DNA from: Paenibacillus arenilitoris
GTDB lineage: Bacteria > Bacillota > Bacilli > Paenibacillales > Paenibacillaceae
NCBI RefSeq assembly: GCF_014705655.1
Contig: NZ_JACXIY010000001.1
Span: 186,001 to 250,000 of the forward strand
Length of the DNA stretch: 64,000 nt
Direction: 5' to 3'
Part shown: positions 9,390-18,021 of the stretch, piece after piece
Position numbering within the stretch: position 1 is the stretch's first letter
Layout: each line of letters opens with the position of its first letter
Notes under the pieces: model-generated
What the model saw: the letters and a program-made list of their open reading frames with translations, nothing else
Told to the model about the DNA's origin: nothing
Database searches by the model: none
Made by a program: the position numbers and the translations under genes

Positions 9390-9419
9390 ACAATTTGCAT
9401 TAATGACGTAACAAATTGT
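9390..9419. promoter_or_regulatory. inverted repeat in the operon leader
   Basis: ACAATTTG (9390-9397) and CAAATTGT (9412-9419) form perfect 8-base arms with a 14-base spacer, just downstream of the expected transcription start. It overlaps one ACGTAACAA copy, so it could be an operator; a weak RNA hairpin is the alternative. Confidence 0.4.
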
Positions 9420-9449
9420 CGATTTTCTTTGAGGGGGAGCGGTTATTCG

Positions 9450-10787
9450 ATGAACAAACCTGTAACCGTATATCCGGTCATCCGCGACGGATTGCTTCCG
9501 AACCCCGGAATCGGATTTACGGCAGCGCCGCGGCTGATGGGGGAGCCGGAGAGGATATACGACAACTCGGGAGTGGAACATGCGAAGTACAAATTTTCGG
9601 CTGACAGCGTAACGTTCAACCACCCCGACAGCAAAGTCAGCTTTTTGAGCGTGCGCTGGAAGGACGCAGAGCCCGCGAAGGGCGATTATTGCTGGGAGCG
9701 CATCGAGGAGAAGCTGAACCAGGCCCGGTCGATCGGGTGCTCGGCCATCGTTCGCTGCTCCCCTTATGCGCTGAACGAAGAGGACGATATTCCGGATTGG
9801 TTTCGCGCGGCCTATCCGGAGAAGCCCGGGTTTCCGTTCTGGCGGGTGGATCCGAATACGACGCCGTACGCCGAGTATTGGGCGGAATTTATCCGGGCTT
9901 TCGCCGCCCGCTTCGACGGGCATCCGGTTATCAGCTCCGTCGACCTTGCGATCGTGGGCGCCTGGGGGGAGGGCGGAGGTACCGAATACATGCGGGAGGA
10001 GGCCATCGCGCGCGTAGCCGACGCGTATTTGGACGGATTCAAGCTGACGCCGCTTCAGGCGCTGCTGCACGACCCCGTCTCGATGCGTATATTGACGGAC
10101 CGGAAGGCGAAGGTCGGGTTTCGCGTAGACTGTCTGGGAGATATGGGCGGGTTTCACGGCGAGAAGTGGTCGCATATGACCGACTTCTACCCGCAAAATA
10201 TTCAGAACTTCGGGATGGGAGACGCTTGGGAGAAGGCGCCGGTCGTGTTCGAGGCGTGCTGGCATATGAACGATTGGTACGTTCATGGATGGGATATCGA
10301 TTATATTATTGCGGAATCGTTGAAATGGCATATTTCGTCCTTCAACAACAAGGGGACGGTCGTGCCGGAGCCGTGGCGGGATAAGGTGGAGCGGTGGCTG
10401 AACAGAATGGGTTACCGGTTCGAGCTCCGCAAGCTCACCTACGATTCGGAGGTGCGGTCCGGCGGGGAGCTGCGGATCGCGGGACTCTGGGCCAATGTAG
10501 GCGTGGCGCCGATGTACAACCGATATCCGCTTGTCGTAAGGCTGGCCGGCAACGGTCTGACGCATGTCTTCTTATGTAAGGAAGATCCGCGCGAATGGCT
10601 GCCCGATCAGGATATTTGGTGGCAGGAAAGCTATACCGTCCCCGATCATTTGCCGGAAGGCGCGTACAGGCTGGAGATCGGCATCGTCACCGGCGTCGAG
10701 GAGATCGGAAACGTGCGGCTTGCGATCGAAGGCATGGAGGACGGCTATTATCCGATGGGTACCGTATGGATTGGAGGGGCGCAGTAG
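9450..10787 (+). CDS. DUF4832-type (GH-A-like barrel) protein, putative glycosidase
   Basis: 445 residues, no signal peptide, so cytoplasmic. The N-terminal ~320 residues look like a (beta/alpha)8 barrel with Glu at two plausible catalytic positions: E174 in VGAWGEGG (end of strand 4) and E268 in PVVFEACW (end of strand 7). The C-terminal part (from FELRKLTY) is a beta-sandwich of the DUF4832 type. Such architecture resembles clan GH-A retaining glycosidases, but no activity is established that I can name. The start ATG has GAGGGGGAG upstream. First gene of a seven-gene operon controlled by the divergent LacI. A degenerate paralogue lies two genes downstream at 12087. Confidence 0.75.
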   Translation: MNKPVTVYPVIRDGLLPNPGIGFTAAPRLMGEPERIYDNSGVEHAKYKFSADSVTFNHPDSKVSFLSVRWKDAEPAKGDYCWERIEEKLNQARSIGCSAIVRCSPYALNEEDDIPDWFRAAYPEKPGFPFWRVDPNTTPYAEYWAEFIRAFAARFDGHPVISSVDLAIVGAWGEGGGTEYMREEAIARVADAYLDGFKLTPLQALLHDPVSMRILTDRKAKVGFRVDCLGDMGGFHGEKWSHMTDFYPQNIQNFGMGDAWEKAPVVFEACWHMNDWYVHGWDIDYIIAESLKWHISSFNNKGTVVPEPWRDKVERWLNRMGYRFELRKLTYDSEVRSGGELRIAGLWANVGVAPMYNRYPLVVRLAGNGLTHVFLCKEDPREWLPDQDIWWQESYTVPDHLPEGAYRLEIGIVTGVEEIGNVRLAIEGMEDGYYPMGTVWIGGAQ

Positions 10788-10788
10788 A

Positions 10789-12090
10789 ATGAATAAACCC
10801 GATTTTCACACGTTGTTGACGCACTGCGATTTCGATTACTTGCCGGACGGGTTGGAGCGGAAATACGAGCAATATAAGCCCGACGACAGGGCATGGCTCA
10901 TTCCGCGCGACTTCCTGGGCGGCTTATATGACCGCTATCGGCTTCCCGAGCGTACGCGGCGCTTGCTGACGGAAGGGATCGAGGCGATCGAGAGCGATCC
11001 GTCGCTGTTCGCGTTCACCAAATTTTTGGCGGACGACATGTGTACGGCACGCATCCGTTGCGACGAGGCGTTCTATACGAATATGACGCCGGGCTGTCTG
11101 AAGCCGTACGCCGAGAAGTATTCCTTCCTGCTGCTGCTCGCCTGCGTCGTTCCTTCCATGGATAGCTTGAAGCGGCGCGGCGTCCCCGAATCTTATTACA
11201 GCGAAATTCCTCACCAGTTCCTGAAAGTGCAGTTCGAGAAGCTGGGCCGGGAAGACGATTTCAAGGTGCATGATTTTCCGTGGGTGATGAATTTCTACAC
11301 CTGCTCCATTTTTCTGCTCGACCGGTTTTATTTTATTCCTCATCGCTTTCACGATGAGCTGTCGATGTACCGCAGCCGCTTCTCCGGCAAGACGATTGCT
11401 CTGTATCATGCGGGCGGGTCGTTCCGCCGCGACGGACAACTGGACGGGGTGAACGGCGTCCGCGATGCCGAGGGAGCGTTCGTCACCGAATGGAAGGAAG
11501 ACGCCGATCGCATTCTCGCGAACCGAATCAATCCGATGGGCTTCGTCGAACGGGAGCCCGTGTCCGTTGAGAAGTCGGAATGGGACGCGGCGCTCCGCCA
11601 AGGGGATATGCTGCTGGCGCTGCATATTCCGTCAGGGCCGGGCTATACGCCGGACAGGTTGAAGAGTTCCATGACGCTTGCCGTCGATTTCTACCGGACG
11701 TATTATCCCGAGCTGCGGATTCGGGGCTTCTGGAGCGAGAGCTGGCTGTACGATCCGAGGCTTTCCCTTATTCTGGGCGAAGCGGGGAGCAACATCGTGA
11801 GCGTGCAGCGCCAGTTCTACAATTACCCGATCGCCGCAGGTGACGCCATGCTCCGCTACGAGGCGTTCGGAGACCGGAACGCCGATCCTTCGGCGATCTC
11901 TCCGAAGACCTCCCTGCAGAAGGCGGCCGCAGCCTATATGAAGAGCGGCGGCAGGTTTCATACGACAAGCATGGTCGTGCTGAAGGAAGATATCGATCGG
12001 ATCGGGACGATGACGTACATCACGCCCGAGGATGCGGCTTCGTTCAGGGAATCGGTCGACAGCCACCTGGCGGGGAGGCCGGTGCAATGA
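10789..12090 (+). CDS. NAT_N/GNAT_C-like (acyltransferase-fold) protein
   Basis: 433 residues, cytoplasmic. I do not see a classic catalytic signature. The sequence resembles proteins annotated as acyltransferase-domain proteins with an N-terminal NAT_N part and a GNAT_C part; the stretch around residues 285-345 (LALHIPSGPGYTPD, RGFWSESWLYDPRL) is the most characteristic. Such proteins are recurrent in sugar-utilisation loci, but their substrate is not known to me. The ATG at 10789 follows GGAGGGG and starts one base after the upstream stop. The last codons overlap the next gene (ATGA). An acyl-transfer role (for example on an imported sugar) is inference. Confidence 0.6.
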   Translation: MNKPDFHTLLTHCDFDYLPDGLERKYEQYKPDDRAWLIPRDFLGGLYDRYRLPERTRRLLTEGIEAIESDPSLFAFTKFLADDMCTARIRCDEAFYTNMTPGCLKPYAEKYSFLLLLACVVPSMDSLKRRGVPESYYSEIPHQFLKVQFEKLGREDDFKVHDFPWVMNFYTCSIFLLDRFYFIPHRFHDELSMYRSRFSGKTIALYHAGGSFRRDGQLDGVNGVRDAEGAFVTEWKEDADRILANRINPMGFVEREPVSVEKSEWDAALRQGDMLLALHIPSGPGYTPDRLKSSMTLAVDFYRTYYPELRIRGFWSESWLYDPRLSLILGEAGSNIVSVQRQFYNYPIAAGDAMLRYEAFGDRNADPSAISPKTSLQKAAAAYMKSGGRFHTTSMVVLKEDIDRIGTMTYITPEDAASFRESVDSHLAGRPVQ

Positions 12091-13220
12091 AATGCATGTT
12101 TTCGCCCGAAAGCTATGCGAAATACCGGACCGTAACCGTACGGCCGCGTCCGGCAGCGGAAACGCCCGCAGACCGGGAGCGCGGAAGCTGCGACTTCATC
12201 GCGTTCGACTGGAGCGAGCTGGAGCCGGAGAGGGGACGGTTTCGCCTTGACGAGTTGATGGAGGCCTTGCAGAGCGCAAGCAATCCCGTCCTCGTCCTGA
12301 AGCCCGACCCGCCGTCTTGGGCGCTGGCGGAGCCCGCCGCCTATTACGCGTCGTTCGTTCGAAAGATCGGCAGCAGGGCGGACCGGATCGGGAGGCTTGC
12401 CGGCGTCGTCGTTTCAGCGCTCGCAGGCGGCAAGGAAGAATGGAACGCCTTTGCGGATGCGTTCGAGGCCGTGCCGATTCTGGCCGACCTGCATGATCCG
12501 GGAATGATCCGCCATCTTCGGTCCCGTAACCGGAAGTTCGGCTTGCTCATTCGATGCAAGGACGAGAACCGGCTCGAATGCTGCGAGGCGATGGCAAGGG
12601 AAGGTCTTCATCATCTCTGGAAAAGCCGGCCCGTTGTCCTTCATCTGGCCGATTCCGCTTGCGGTCCGGCTCTGGAACGGGACGCGCTCCGCTGGCATGC
12701 AAGCCTCGCGAATGCGAAGCTGGGCCTCGGCTGCAAGCTGGAATTGCGGAGGATGACGTACCCGGAAGCGGTATCGAGCGGCGGAAGCCTGCCGGTTAGG
12801 CTGTGGCTGGTCAACGCCGGAAGCGCAAAGTTGTATCGGCGCTGCCATCTAAAGCTGCGGCTGCGGAGCGGAGACGATGTCTGGGAGCTCCCTGTCTCCG
12901 CGGACACGCGGGCGTGGCTGACCGGCGATATCGTGCACAACGAAGTGCTGCCGCTGCCGGCCTTGCCGGCAGGTTCATACCTAATCGGCATCGGATTGTT
13001 TGGCGCGGACGGCTCGCCCGTTCCGCTCCATATCGAGGGACTCGGGGAAGACGGGTATTTCGAAGCCGGCAAGCTGGAGATCGAGGCGACGGCCGACCGG
13101 CTGCTGCATATATGGGATTCCTATTATCCGGAAGGCTATTATCCGCTTGAGGATCCTCAAGTTCCCGATTCCGGGAAGACGGAATCGGGGGCAAGCTCAT
13201 CTACAGACACAAGGGGGTAA
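12087..13220 (+). CDS. degenerate DUF4832-type paralogue, probable non-catalytic partner
   Basis: 377 residues. The C-terminal half aligns by eye with the protein at 9450: KLELRRMTYPEAVSSGG against FELRKLTYDSEVRSGG, then LPALPAGSYLIGIG against LPEGAYRLEIGIV and LHIEGLGEDGYF against LAIEGMEDGYY. The barrel part is shorter, and neither candidate catalytic Glu is kept: VGAWGEGG has become VSALAGGKEEW, and PVVFEACW has become PVVLHLADS. It is therefore probably a pseudoenzyme, a subunit or a sugar-binding protein. It overlaps the upstream stop by four bases. A strong hairpin lies inside its last codons (13164-13189). Function unknown. Confidence 0.7.
   Translation: MKCMFSPESYAKYRTVTVRPRPAAETPADRERGSCDFIAFDWSELEPERGRFRLDELMEALQSASNPVLVLKPDPPSWALAEPAAYYASFVRKIGSRADRIGRLAGVVVSALAGGKEEWNAFADAFEAVPILADLHDPGMIRHLRSRNRKFGLLIRCKDENRLECCEAMAREGLHHLWKSRPVVLHLADSACGPALERDALRWHASLANAKLGLGCKLELRRMTYPEAVSSGGSLPVRLWLVNAGSAKLYRRCHLKLRLRSGDDVWELPVSADTRAWLTGDIVHNEVLPLPALPAGSYLIGIGLFGADGSPVPLHIEGLGEDGYFEAGKLEIEATADRLLHIWDSYYPEGYYPLEDPQVPDSGKTESGASSSTDTRG
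13164..13189 (+). other. intragenic hairpin at the 3' end of the DUF4832 paralogue
   Basis: CCCGATTCCG, a six-base GGAAGA loop and CGGAATCGGG form a perfect 10-bp stem inside the coding end of the upstream gene, 35 bases before the oxidoreductase start. There is no U tract, so it is not a terminator; it could protect or process the polycistronic mRNA. Confidence 0.6.
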
Positions 13221-13224
13221 TCGA

Positions 13225-14517
13225 ATGAAGCTAGCACTGATCGGCGCCGGACAACGAGGCATGATCTACGCCGGCTACGCGCAGGCGAGAGCCGAAATCG
13301 CGGCGGTCGTCGAGCCGGACGACGGAAGACGGAAGGCGGCGGCGGATGCGTATGCGATACCGGAGGAGATGCAGTTCGAATCGACGGAACAATTTTACCG
13401 GTTGGGCAAAATCTGCGACGCCGTCATCATCTCATCGATGGACAGAGACCATTACCGCCAGTCGATGGAGGCGCTGGAGCTCGGGTACGACATTCTGCTC
13501 GAGAAGCCGATCTCGCCCAGCCCGGAGGAGACGCTCCACATTCAGCGGAAGGCGAACGAAACGGGGAGCAAGGTGATCGTCTGCCATGTCCTCAGGTACA
13601 CGAATTTTTTCGCCGAGATTAAGCGCATCGTCGACGGCGGCGAGCTGGGGAAGATCATCACGATCCAGCATGACGAGAACATCGGCAACTTTCATATGGC
13701 CCATGCCTTCGTCAGGGGCAATTGGCGGAGAAGCGACCTCGCTAGTCCGCTGATCATGCAGAAATCGTGCCATGACATGGATATATTGGCCTGGCTTGTC
13801 GACAGCGAAGCCAAACGAATCTCCTCGTACGGCGGTCTCACGTATTTCAAGGAGGAGAACGCGCCTGCGGAGAGCGGCGAACGATGCCTGGACTGCAAGG
13901 CGGCTGCGGAATGCCGGTTCGACGCGGCGAAGGCGTATCTGCCGATCCGGGGCCAGTGGCCGGCTACCGTCGTGACGGCGGACCAGAGCGAAGAGGGGCT
14001 GCGGAAGGCGCTGGCGACCAGTCCGTACGGCAGATGCGTATACCGCTGCGACAATGACGTGTGCGATCACCAGGTGTCCCTCATCGAATTCAAGAACGGC
14101 GTGACGGTGACGTTCAACCTTAGCGGCTTCACGAGCAAGATGTACCGAACGATCAAAATCATGTGCGAACACGGCGAAATTCGCGGGGACGACAGCCTGA
14201 ACCTCATCGAGATCACCCGGTTCTCTTCGAACGCGGTGGACCGCAGCGAGCAGACCGTCATACGGCCGGCCGCCGTATCGGGTGGGCATAACGGAGGCGA
14301 CGCCGGCTTGATGGAAGATTTCCTGACCATCCTGGAGCGCGGAGACGGAGGCGGGGGAAGCCGATCCTCGATCGACCGGTCCGTGGAAAGCCATATGATG
14401 GCTTATGCGGCCGAGCGGGCGCGGGTCACCGGCGAGACGATCGATATCGACCGGTTGAAGGAGGAGCTGCGGTCGAAGCTTGCGACGGAACCGTTCCCGA
14501 TTCTGGAGAGGACGTGA
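13225..14517 (+). CDS. Gfo/Idh/MocA-family oxidoreductase with Cys-rich insert
   Basis: 430 residues. The N-terminal Rossmann fold begins at LIGAGQRG (NAD(P) binding); the family EKP motif is at 93-95 and CHDMDILAW near 182 fits the catalytic helix. Predicted to oxidise or reduce a sugar or sugar acid in the cytoplasm. An insert carries C221, C224, C230, C271 and C275, in CLDCKAAAEC and GRCVYRCDNDV. The same pattern recurs in the truncated paralogue at 52907, so it is a family trait and could bind metal. ATG at 13225 with AAGGGGG upstream; an in-frame extension to 13000 overlaps the previous gene and is rejected. Fourth gene of the LacI-linked operon. Confidence 0.9.
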   Translation: MKLALIGAGQRGMIYAGYAQARAEIAAVVEPDDGRRKAAADAYAIPEEMQFESTEQFYRLGKICDAVIISSMDRDHYRQSMEALELGYDILLEKPISPSPEETLHIQRKANETGSKVIVCHVLRYTNFFAEIKRIVDGGELGKIITIQHDENIGNFHMAHAFVRGNWRRSDLASPLIMQKSCHDMDILAWLVDSEAKRISSYGGLTYFKEENAPAESGERCLDCKAAAECRFDAAKAYLPIRGQWPATVVTADQSEEGLRKALATSPYGRCVYRCDNDVCDHQVSLIEFKNGVTVTFNLSGFTSKMYRTIKIMCEHGEIRGDDSLNLIEITRFSSNAVDRSEQTVIRPAAVSGGHNGGDAGLMEDFLTILERGDGGGGSRSSIDRSVESHMMAYAAERARVTGETIDIDRLKEELRSKLATEPFPILERT

Positions 14518-14521
14518 TGCG

Positions 14522-15481
14522 ATGAGTCCGATTGTCGAAGAAGCGCCGGTCCCCGTCAAACGAAGCCGTCGAGGCGTTTTCTACGAGCTGAAGAAGCACC
14601 GGGTTTTATATTTGATGAGCGTGCCGGCCTTAATTCTGCTTATTATGTTCAGCTACATTCCATTTGCGGGCATCTGGATGGCTTTCACGGATTTCAACGT
14701 CGTCGACGGCATATTCGGCAGCAAGTTCGTCGGCCTGGACAATTTCAAATTTTTCTTCGCCGGCAACGGCATGGGATGGAAGGTTACCTATAATACGCTG
14801 TTCATCAATTTCTTCGGAATCGTTCTCGGTATCGTCGTTCCCGTCACCCTGGCGATTCTGCTGCACGAGATTCGAAGCGTCGCGTTCAAGAAGCTGACGC
14901 AGAGCATGATGTTTTTTCCGTATTTCATCTCCTGGGTTGTGGTAGGCGCCATTATTTACGGGATTTTCTCGACGGACGTCGGCGTGGCGAACCGGATCCT
15001 CGAGTCATTCGGAATGGAGCCGATCCGGTGGTACTCCGAGCCGAAGTACTGGAAGCCGATCATCATTATCGCGAGCGTGTGGAAGTGGAGCGGGTACAGT
15101 TCGATCATTTACATGGCGGCGATGTCCAATTTCGACGAAAGTCTGTACGAGTCCGCCAAGGTTGACGGCGCGACCAAGCTGCAGCGCATTCTGTACCTGA
15201 CGATCCCGATGCTGAAGCCGGCCATCATCGTCCTCACGCTTATGAGCGTCGGGCGGATTTTCTACGGCGACTTCGGCATGATCTACGGCATCGTCGGCAA
15301 CAATCCGGTCCTGGCCGACGAAGTGACGGTCATCGATACGTACGTTTACCAGTCGATGCGGACGCTGGGCTTCTCCTACTCGACGGCGATCGGATTGTTC
15401 CAGTCCGTCATGGGGTTGATTCTGGTCATGCTGGCCAATAAGACGGCGAAGAAAATTAATGATGGAGAGGGACTGTTCTGA
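14522..15481 (+). CDS. ABC sugar importer permease, LplB type
   Basis: 319 residues with about six membrane segments. The cytoplasmic EAA loop, which contacts the ATPase, reads ESAKVDGATKLQRILYLTIP. This is the first of two permease subunits that form the channel for the binding protein at 16447. ATG at 14522, GGAGAGG 10 bases upstream; the preceding oxidoreductase stop is 5 bases away. No ATPase gene follows, as is common for Gram-positive oligosaccharide importers that share a MsmX-type ATPase. The substrate is unknown and presumably the one handled by the DUF4832 proteins. Confidence 0.93.
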   Translation: MSPIVEEAPVPVKRSRRGVFYELKKHRVLYLMSVPALILLIMFSYIPFAGIWMAFTDFNVVDGIFGSKFVGLDNFKFFFAGNGMGWKVTYNTLFINFFGIVLGIVVPVTLAILLHEIRSVAFKKLTQSMMFFPYFISWVVVGAIIYGIFSTDVGVANRILESFGMEPIRWYSEPKYWKPIIIIASVWKWSGYSSIIYMAAMSNFDESLYESAKVDGATKLQRILYLTIPMLKPAIIVLTLMSVGRIFYGDFGMIYGIVGNNPVLADEVTVIDTYVYQSMRTLGFSYSTAIGLFQSVMGLILVMLANKTAKKINDGEGLF

Positions 15482-15483
15482 TC

Positions 15484-16377
15484 ATGGAAAAGAACGGATT
15501 GCTCGGCGATAAGCTGGTCATGGCTCTGGCTTACGGCATAATCGGTCTCTTTGCCGTCCTGTGTCTGTATCCGCTGCTCCTGACCGTCAGCGTATCTTTC
15601 TCGTCGGAGAAGGCGATCGCGATGAACGGCTATTCGATACTTCCGCAAGCCTTCAGCCTGGATACCTACAAGTATATTTTCGTCAACAGCGGATCCCGCA
15701 TTCTGAGATCTTACGGAGTGACCGCGTTCGTCACCGTGGCGGGAACGCTGGGCGCGCTGCTCGTTACAAGCATGATTGCTTACGCCATCTCGATCAGAAA
15801 GCTTAAATACCGGAATATTCTGGCGTTCATCAGCAATTTCACGATCATTTTCTCCGCGGGACTCATTCCCTGGTATATGGTGAGCGTGAATTACTACGGC
15901 TTGAAGAACAGCATGCTCGCCCTGATTCTGCCTTCGCTCTTCAATGTGTGGAACATGTTTCTGATGCGCACCTACTTCGCCGGTATTTCGCCTTCCCTGT
16001 ACGAGGCGGCGGAAATCGACGGCGCGAACCATTTCACGATCTTCTGGCGGGTAGCTCTGCCGCTCAGCAAGACGCCGCTGCTTACCGTCGGCCTGATGTA
16101 CGCCCTGCAATACTGGAACGACTGGTGGCACGCGCTTATTTTTATCAACGAGAAAGATTTGTTCCCGCTTCAATATTACTTGTACAACATTCTCTCGAAC
16201 GTCAATGCGATCAGCTCCGGACGCATTCCGTCGGGCGCCGCGGGCGCGATCACGCTTCCTGCGGAAACGGTGAAGATGGCGGTTACGGTCATTACGATCG
16301 GTCCCATTATTTTCTTGTTCCCCTTCATCCAGAAATACTTCGTTCAAGGCATCATGACGGGTGCGCTCAAGGAATAA
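15484..16377 (+). CDS. ABC sugar importer permease, LplC/YtcP type
   Basis: 297 residues, six predicted membrane segments, EAA loop YEAAEIDGANHFTIFWRVAL, and the typical C-terminal KYFVQGIMTGALKE ending. Second permease of the importer; it starts two bases after the LplB-type stop. A small AGCCT/AGGCT hairpin with TTTT (16393-16407) in the gap to the binding-protein gene could tune expression ratios, but is too short to call a terminator. Confidence 0.94.
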   Translation: MEKNGLLGDKLVMALAYGIIGLFAVLCLYPLLLTVSVSFSSEKAIAMNGYSILPQAFSLDTYKYIFVNSGSRILRSYGVTAFVTVAGTLGALLVTSMIAYAISIRKLKYRNILAFISNFTIIFSAGLIPWYMVSVNYYGLKNSMLALILPSLFNVWNMFLMRTYFAGISPSLYEAAEIDGANHFTIFWRVALPLSKTPLLTVGLMYALQYWNDWWHALIFINEKDLFPLQYYLYNILSNVNAISSGRIPSGAAGAITLPAETVKMAVTVITIGPIIFLFPFIQKYFVQGIMTGALKE

Positions 16378-16446
16378 GCGGCTTCGGCATTCAGCCTTCC
16401 AGGCTTTTGGATATAAATAGGACGTAGATAACGGGGAGGATTTTCG

Positions 16447-17913
16447 ATGAGAAGAAGAAGCATGTCGATGATGTTGCTGGCCGTATTGTCTGTCGTCACG
16501 ATTTTGGCGGGCTGCAGCGGGAGCAACGGCTCCGAAGGGGACAACAAGAAGCTGGAGACGATGACGATTCTGTATCCCGGGGAAGAGAGCGAGCGGTTGT
16601 CGGAATTTCTGGACAATGAGTTCGCCGAGAAGATGGCTAGCGAGCTCGGGCTCAAGGTAGAGGTCGTGTTCGTGCCATGGGCGCAGTATTGGGAGCAGAA
16701 GGACATTATGCTGGCCGCGAACGAACCGATCGACCTGTACTGGGACGGTCTTCCGGATTTGGCCGCGATCGTCAACAAGAAGCAGGCCATGCCGCTGGAT
16801 GAACTGATCGAGGAATACGGCCAGGACATGCTGAAGGTGCTGCCGAAGGAACAGCTTCAAGGCGCCGTTATCGGCGGTCAAACGTACGGCATTCCTTCCG
16901 CGTACGCGCCGTCGTCCGCGATGTATCAGCTGGTCACCGTGCGCCAGGACATTCTGGAGGAAGTCGGCATGACGGAACTGAAGACGCCGGAGGACCTGAA
17001 GACGTTTGCGTCCAAGGCGGCCGAGCGGTTTCCCGAGATGAAGGGGCCTGCCGACATCGTCTTCAAGCCGCTGACCCGTTATTTCGCGGGCGAGCAGTAT
17101 AACTGGATTGCGGCGGAGGATCTGGTCGTATTCGGGGAAGACAGCAAGGAGGCGTACAGCTACTTCGAAACCGAGGCTTTCCAGGAGATGGCGAAGTTCA
17201 ACCGCGGCATGTACGAGGCGGGATTGTACTCGGAGGATTTGACGATCAAATATAACGAAAGAGACTCCCGGATGCAGACCGGCCTCTATTTGTGGGTGGA
17301 AGGCTCCCTCGGCAAGGAGATGGAAATCAGCAGCGCCGTCAAAGCGAACGCCCCGAACGCCGTGCTGAAGAGCTATCTGCTCGCGGAGGAGAAGCCGCGC
17401 TACATCACCTCCACCGGCGGGGAAGTGCTGGCCGTTCCGGTTACCGCTCCGAATCCGGAAGGCGCCATGAAGTTCGTCAACTGGCTCTATAAGTCCAAGG
17501 ATAATTACTTATTCGCCTTGTATGGCGTGGAAGGCAAGGATTATGAAATCGTCGACGGCCGAATCAATAAACTGGCCGCCAACGAGTTCTTCTATGAATG
17601 GATGTTCCGCAATCAGAATTATCAGCTGTTCGCGCCGGAAGTCGCGCAGGAATCGATCGACAACTACAAGAGCTGGGACGAGAATGCGGTCCGCTCGGAA
17701 TCGCTGGGCTTCCGCTTCAACAACGAGAAGGTGAAGGGCATCGAGACGGCGCTTCGGGAGGTAGCCGGCAAGGAGCTTGCATCCGTCCGCTCCGGATTCG
17801 TCGATTTCGAAACGGCCTATCCGGAGGCGATCAAAAAACTGAAGGATGCCGGAATCGACGAATACGTCGCGGAAGTACAGCGGCAATTGGATGAATTTCT
17901 GGCGAATAAATAA
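16447..17913 (+). CDS. solute-binding lipoprotein of the DUF4832-locus importer
   Basis: 488 residues. Lipobox ILAGC with C23 as the lipid anchor, followed by a short Ser/Gly/Asn-rich tether and a family-1 sugar-binding fold. It delivers its ligand to the two permeases just upstream. ATG with GGGGAGGA upstream. It is the last gene of the operon and is followed by a very strong terminator at 17939. The ligand cannot be read from the sequence. Confidence 0.93.
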   Translation: MRRRSMSMMLLAVLSVVTILAGCSGSNGSEGDNKKLETMTILYPGEESERLSEFLDNEFAEKMASELGLKVEVVFVPWAQYWEQKDIMLAANEPIDLYWDGLPDLAAIVNKKQAMPLDELIEEYGQDMLKVLPKEQLQGAVIGGQTYGIPSAYAPSSAMYQLVTVRQDILEEVGMTELKTPEDLKTFASKAAERFPEMKGPADIVFKPLTRYFAGEQYNWIAAEDLVVFGEDSKEAYSYFETEAFQEMAKFNRGMYEAGLYSEDLTIKYNERDSRMQTGLYLWVEGSLGKEMEISSAVKANAPNAVLKSYLLAEEKPRYITSTGGEVLAVPVTAPNPEGAMKFVNWLYKSKDNYLFALYGVEGKDYEIVDGRINKLAANEFFYEWMFRNQNYQLFAPEVAQESIDNYKSWDENAVRSESLGFRFNNEKVKGIETALREVAGKELASVRSGFVDFETAYPEAIKKLKDAGIDEYVAEVQRQLDEFLANK

Positions 17914-17938
17914 CGGGCATTGAGCTTGTGCTAAACGG

Positions 17939-17986
17939 GCCGACGCCGCAAGCAGGGTATATCCGCTTGCGGCGTCGGCATTTTTT
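17939..17986 (+). terminator. strong rho-independent terminator
   Basis: Perfect 15-bp GC-rich stem (arms 17939-17953 and 17965-17979), 11-base loop, then A and T6. Ends the LacI-controlled operon. It may also stop the opposing gene at 18022, though the T tract on that side is weak. Confidence 0.96.
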
Positions 17987-18021
17987 ATACGAAGTTTACG
18001 GGCGCAGCCCGGCGGCAGAAG

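Noticed and set aside
15376..16881. 501-codon antisense frame across two importer genes
   Set aside because: It covers the permease and binding-protein genes on the other strand, and its composition (Arg/His/Gln-rich) is that of a shadow frame.
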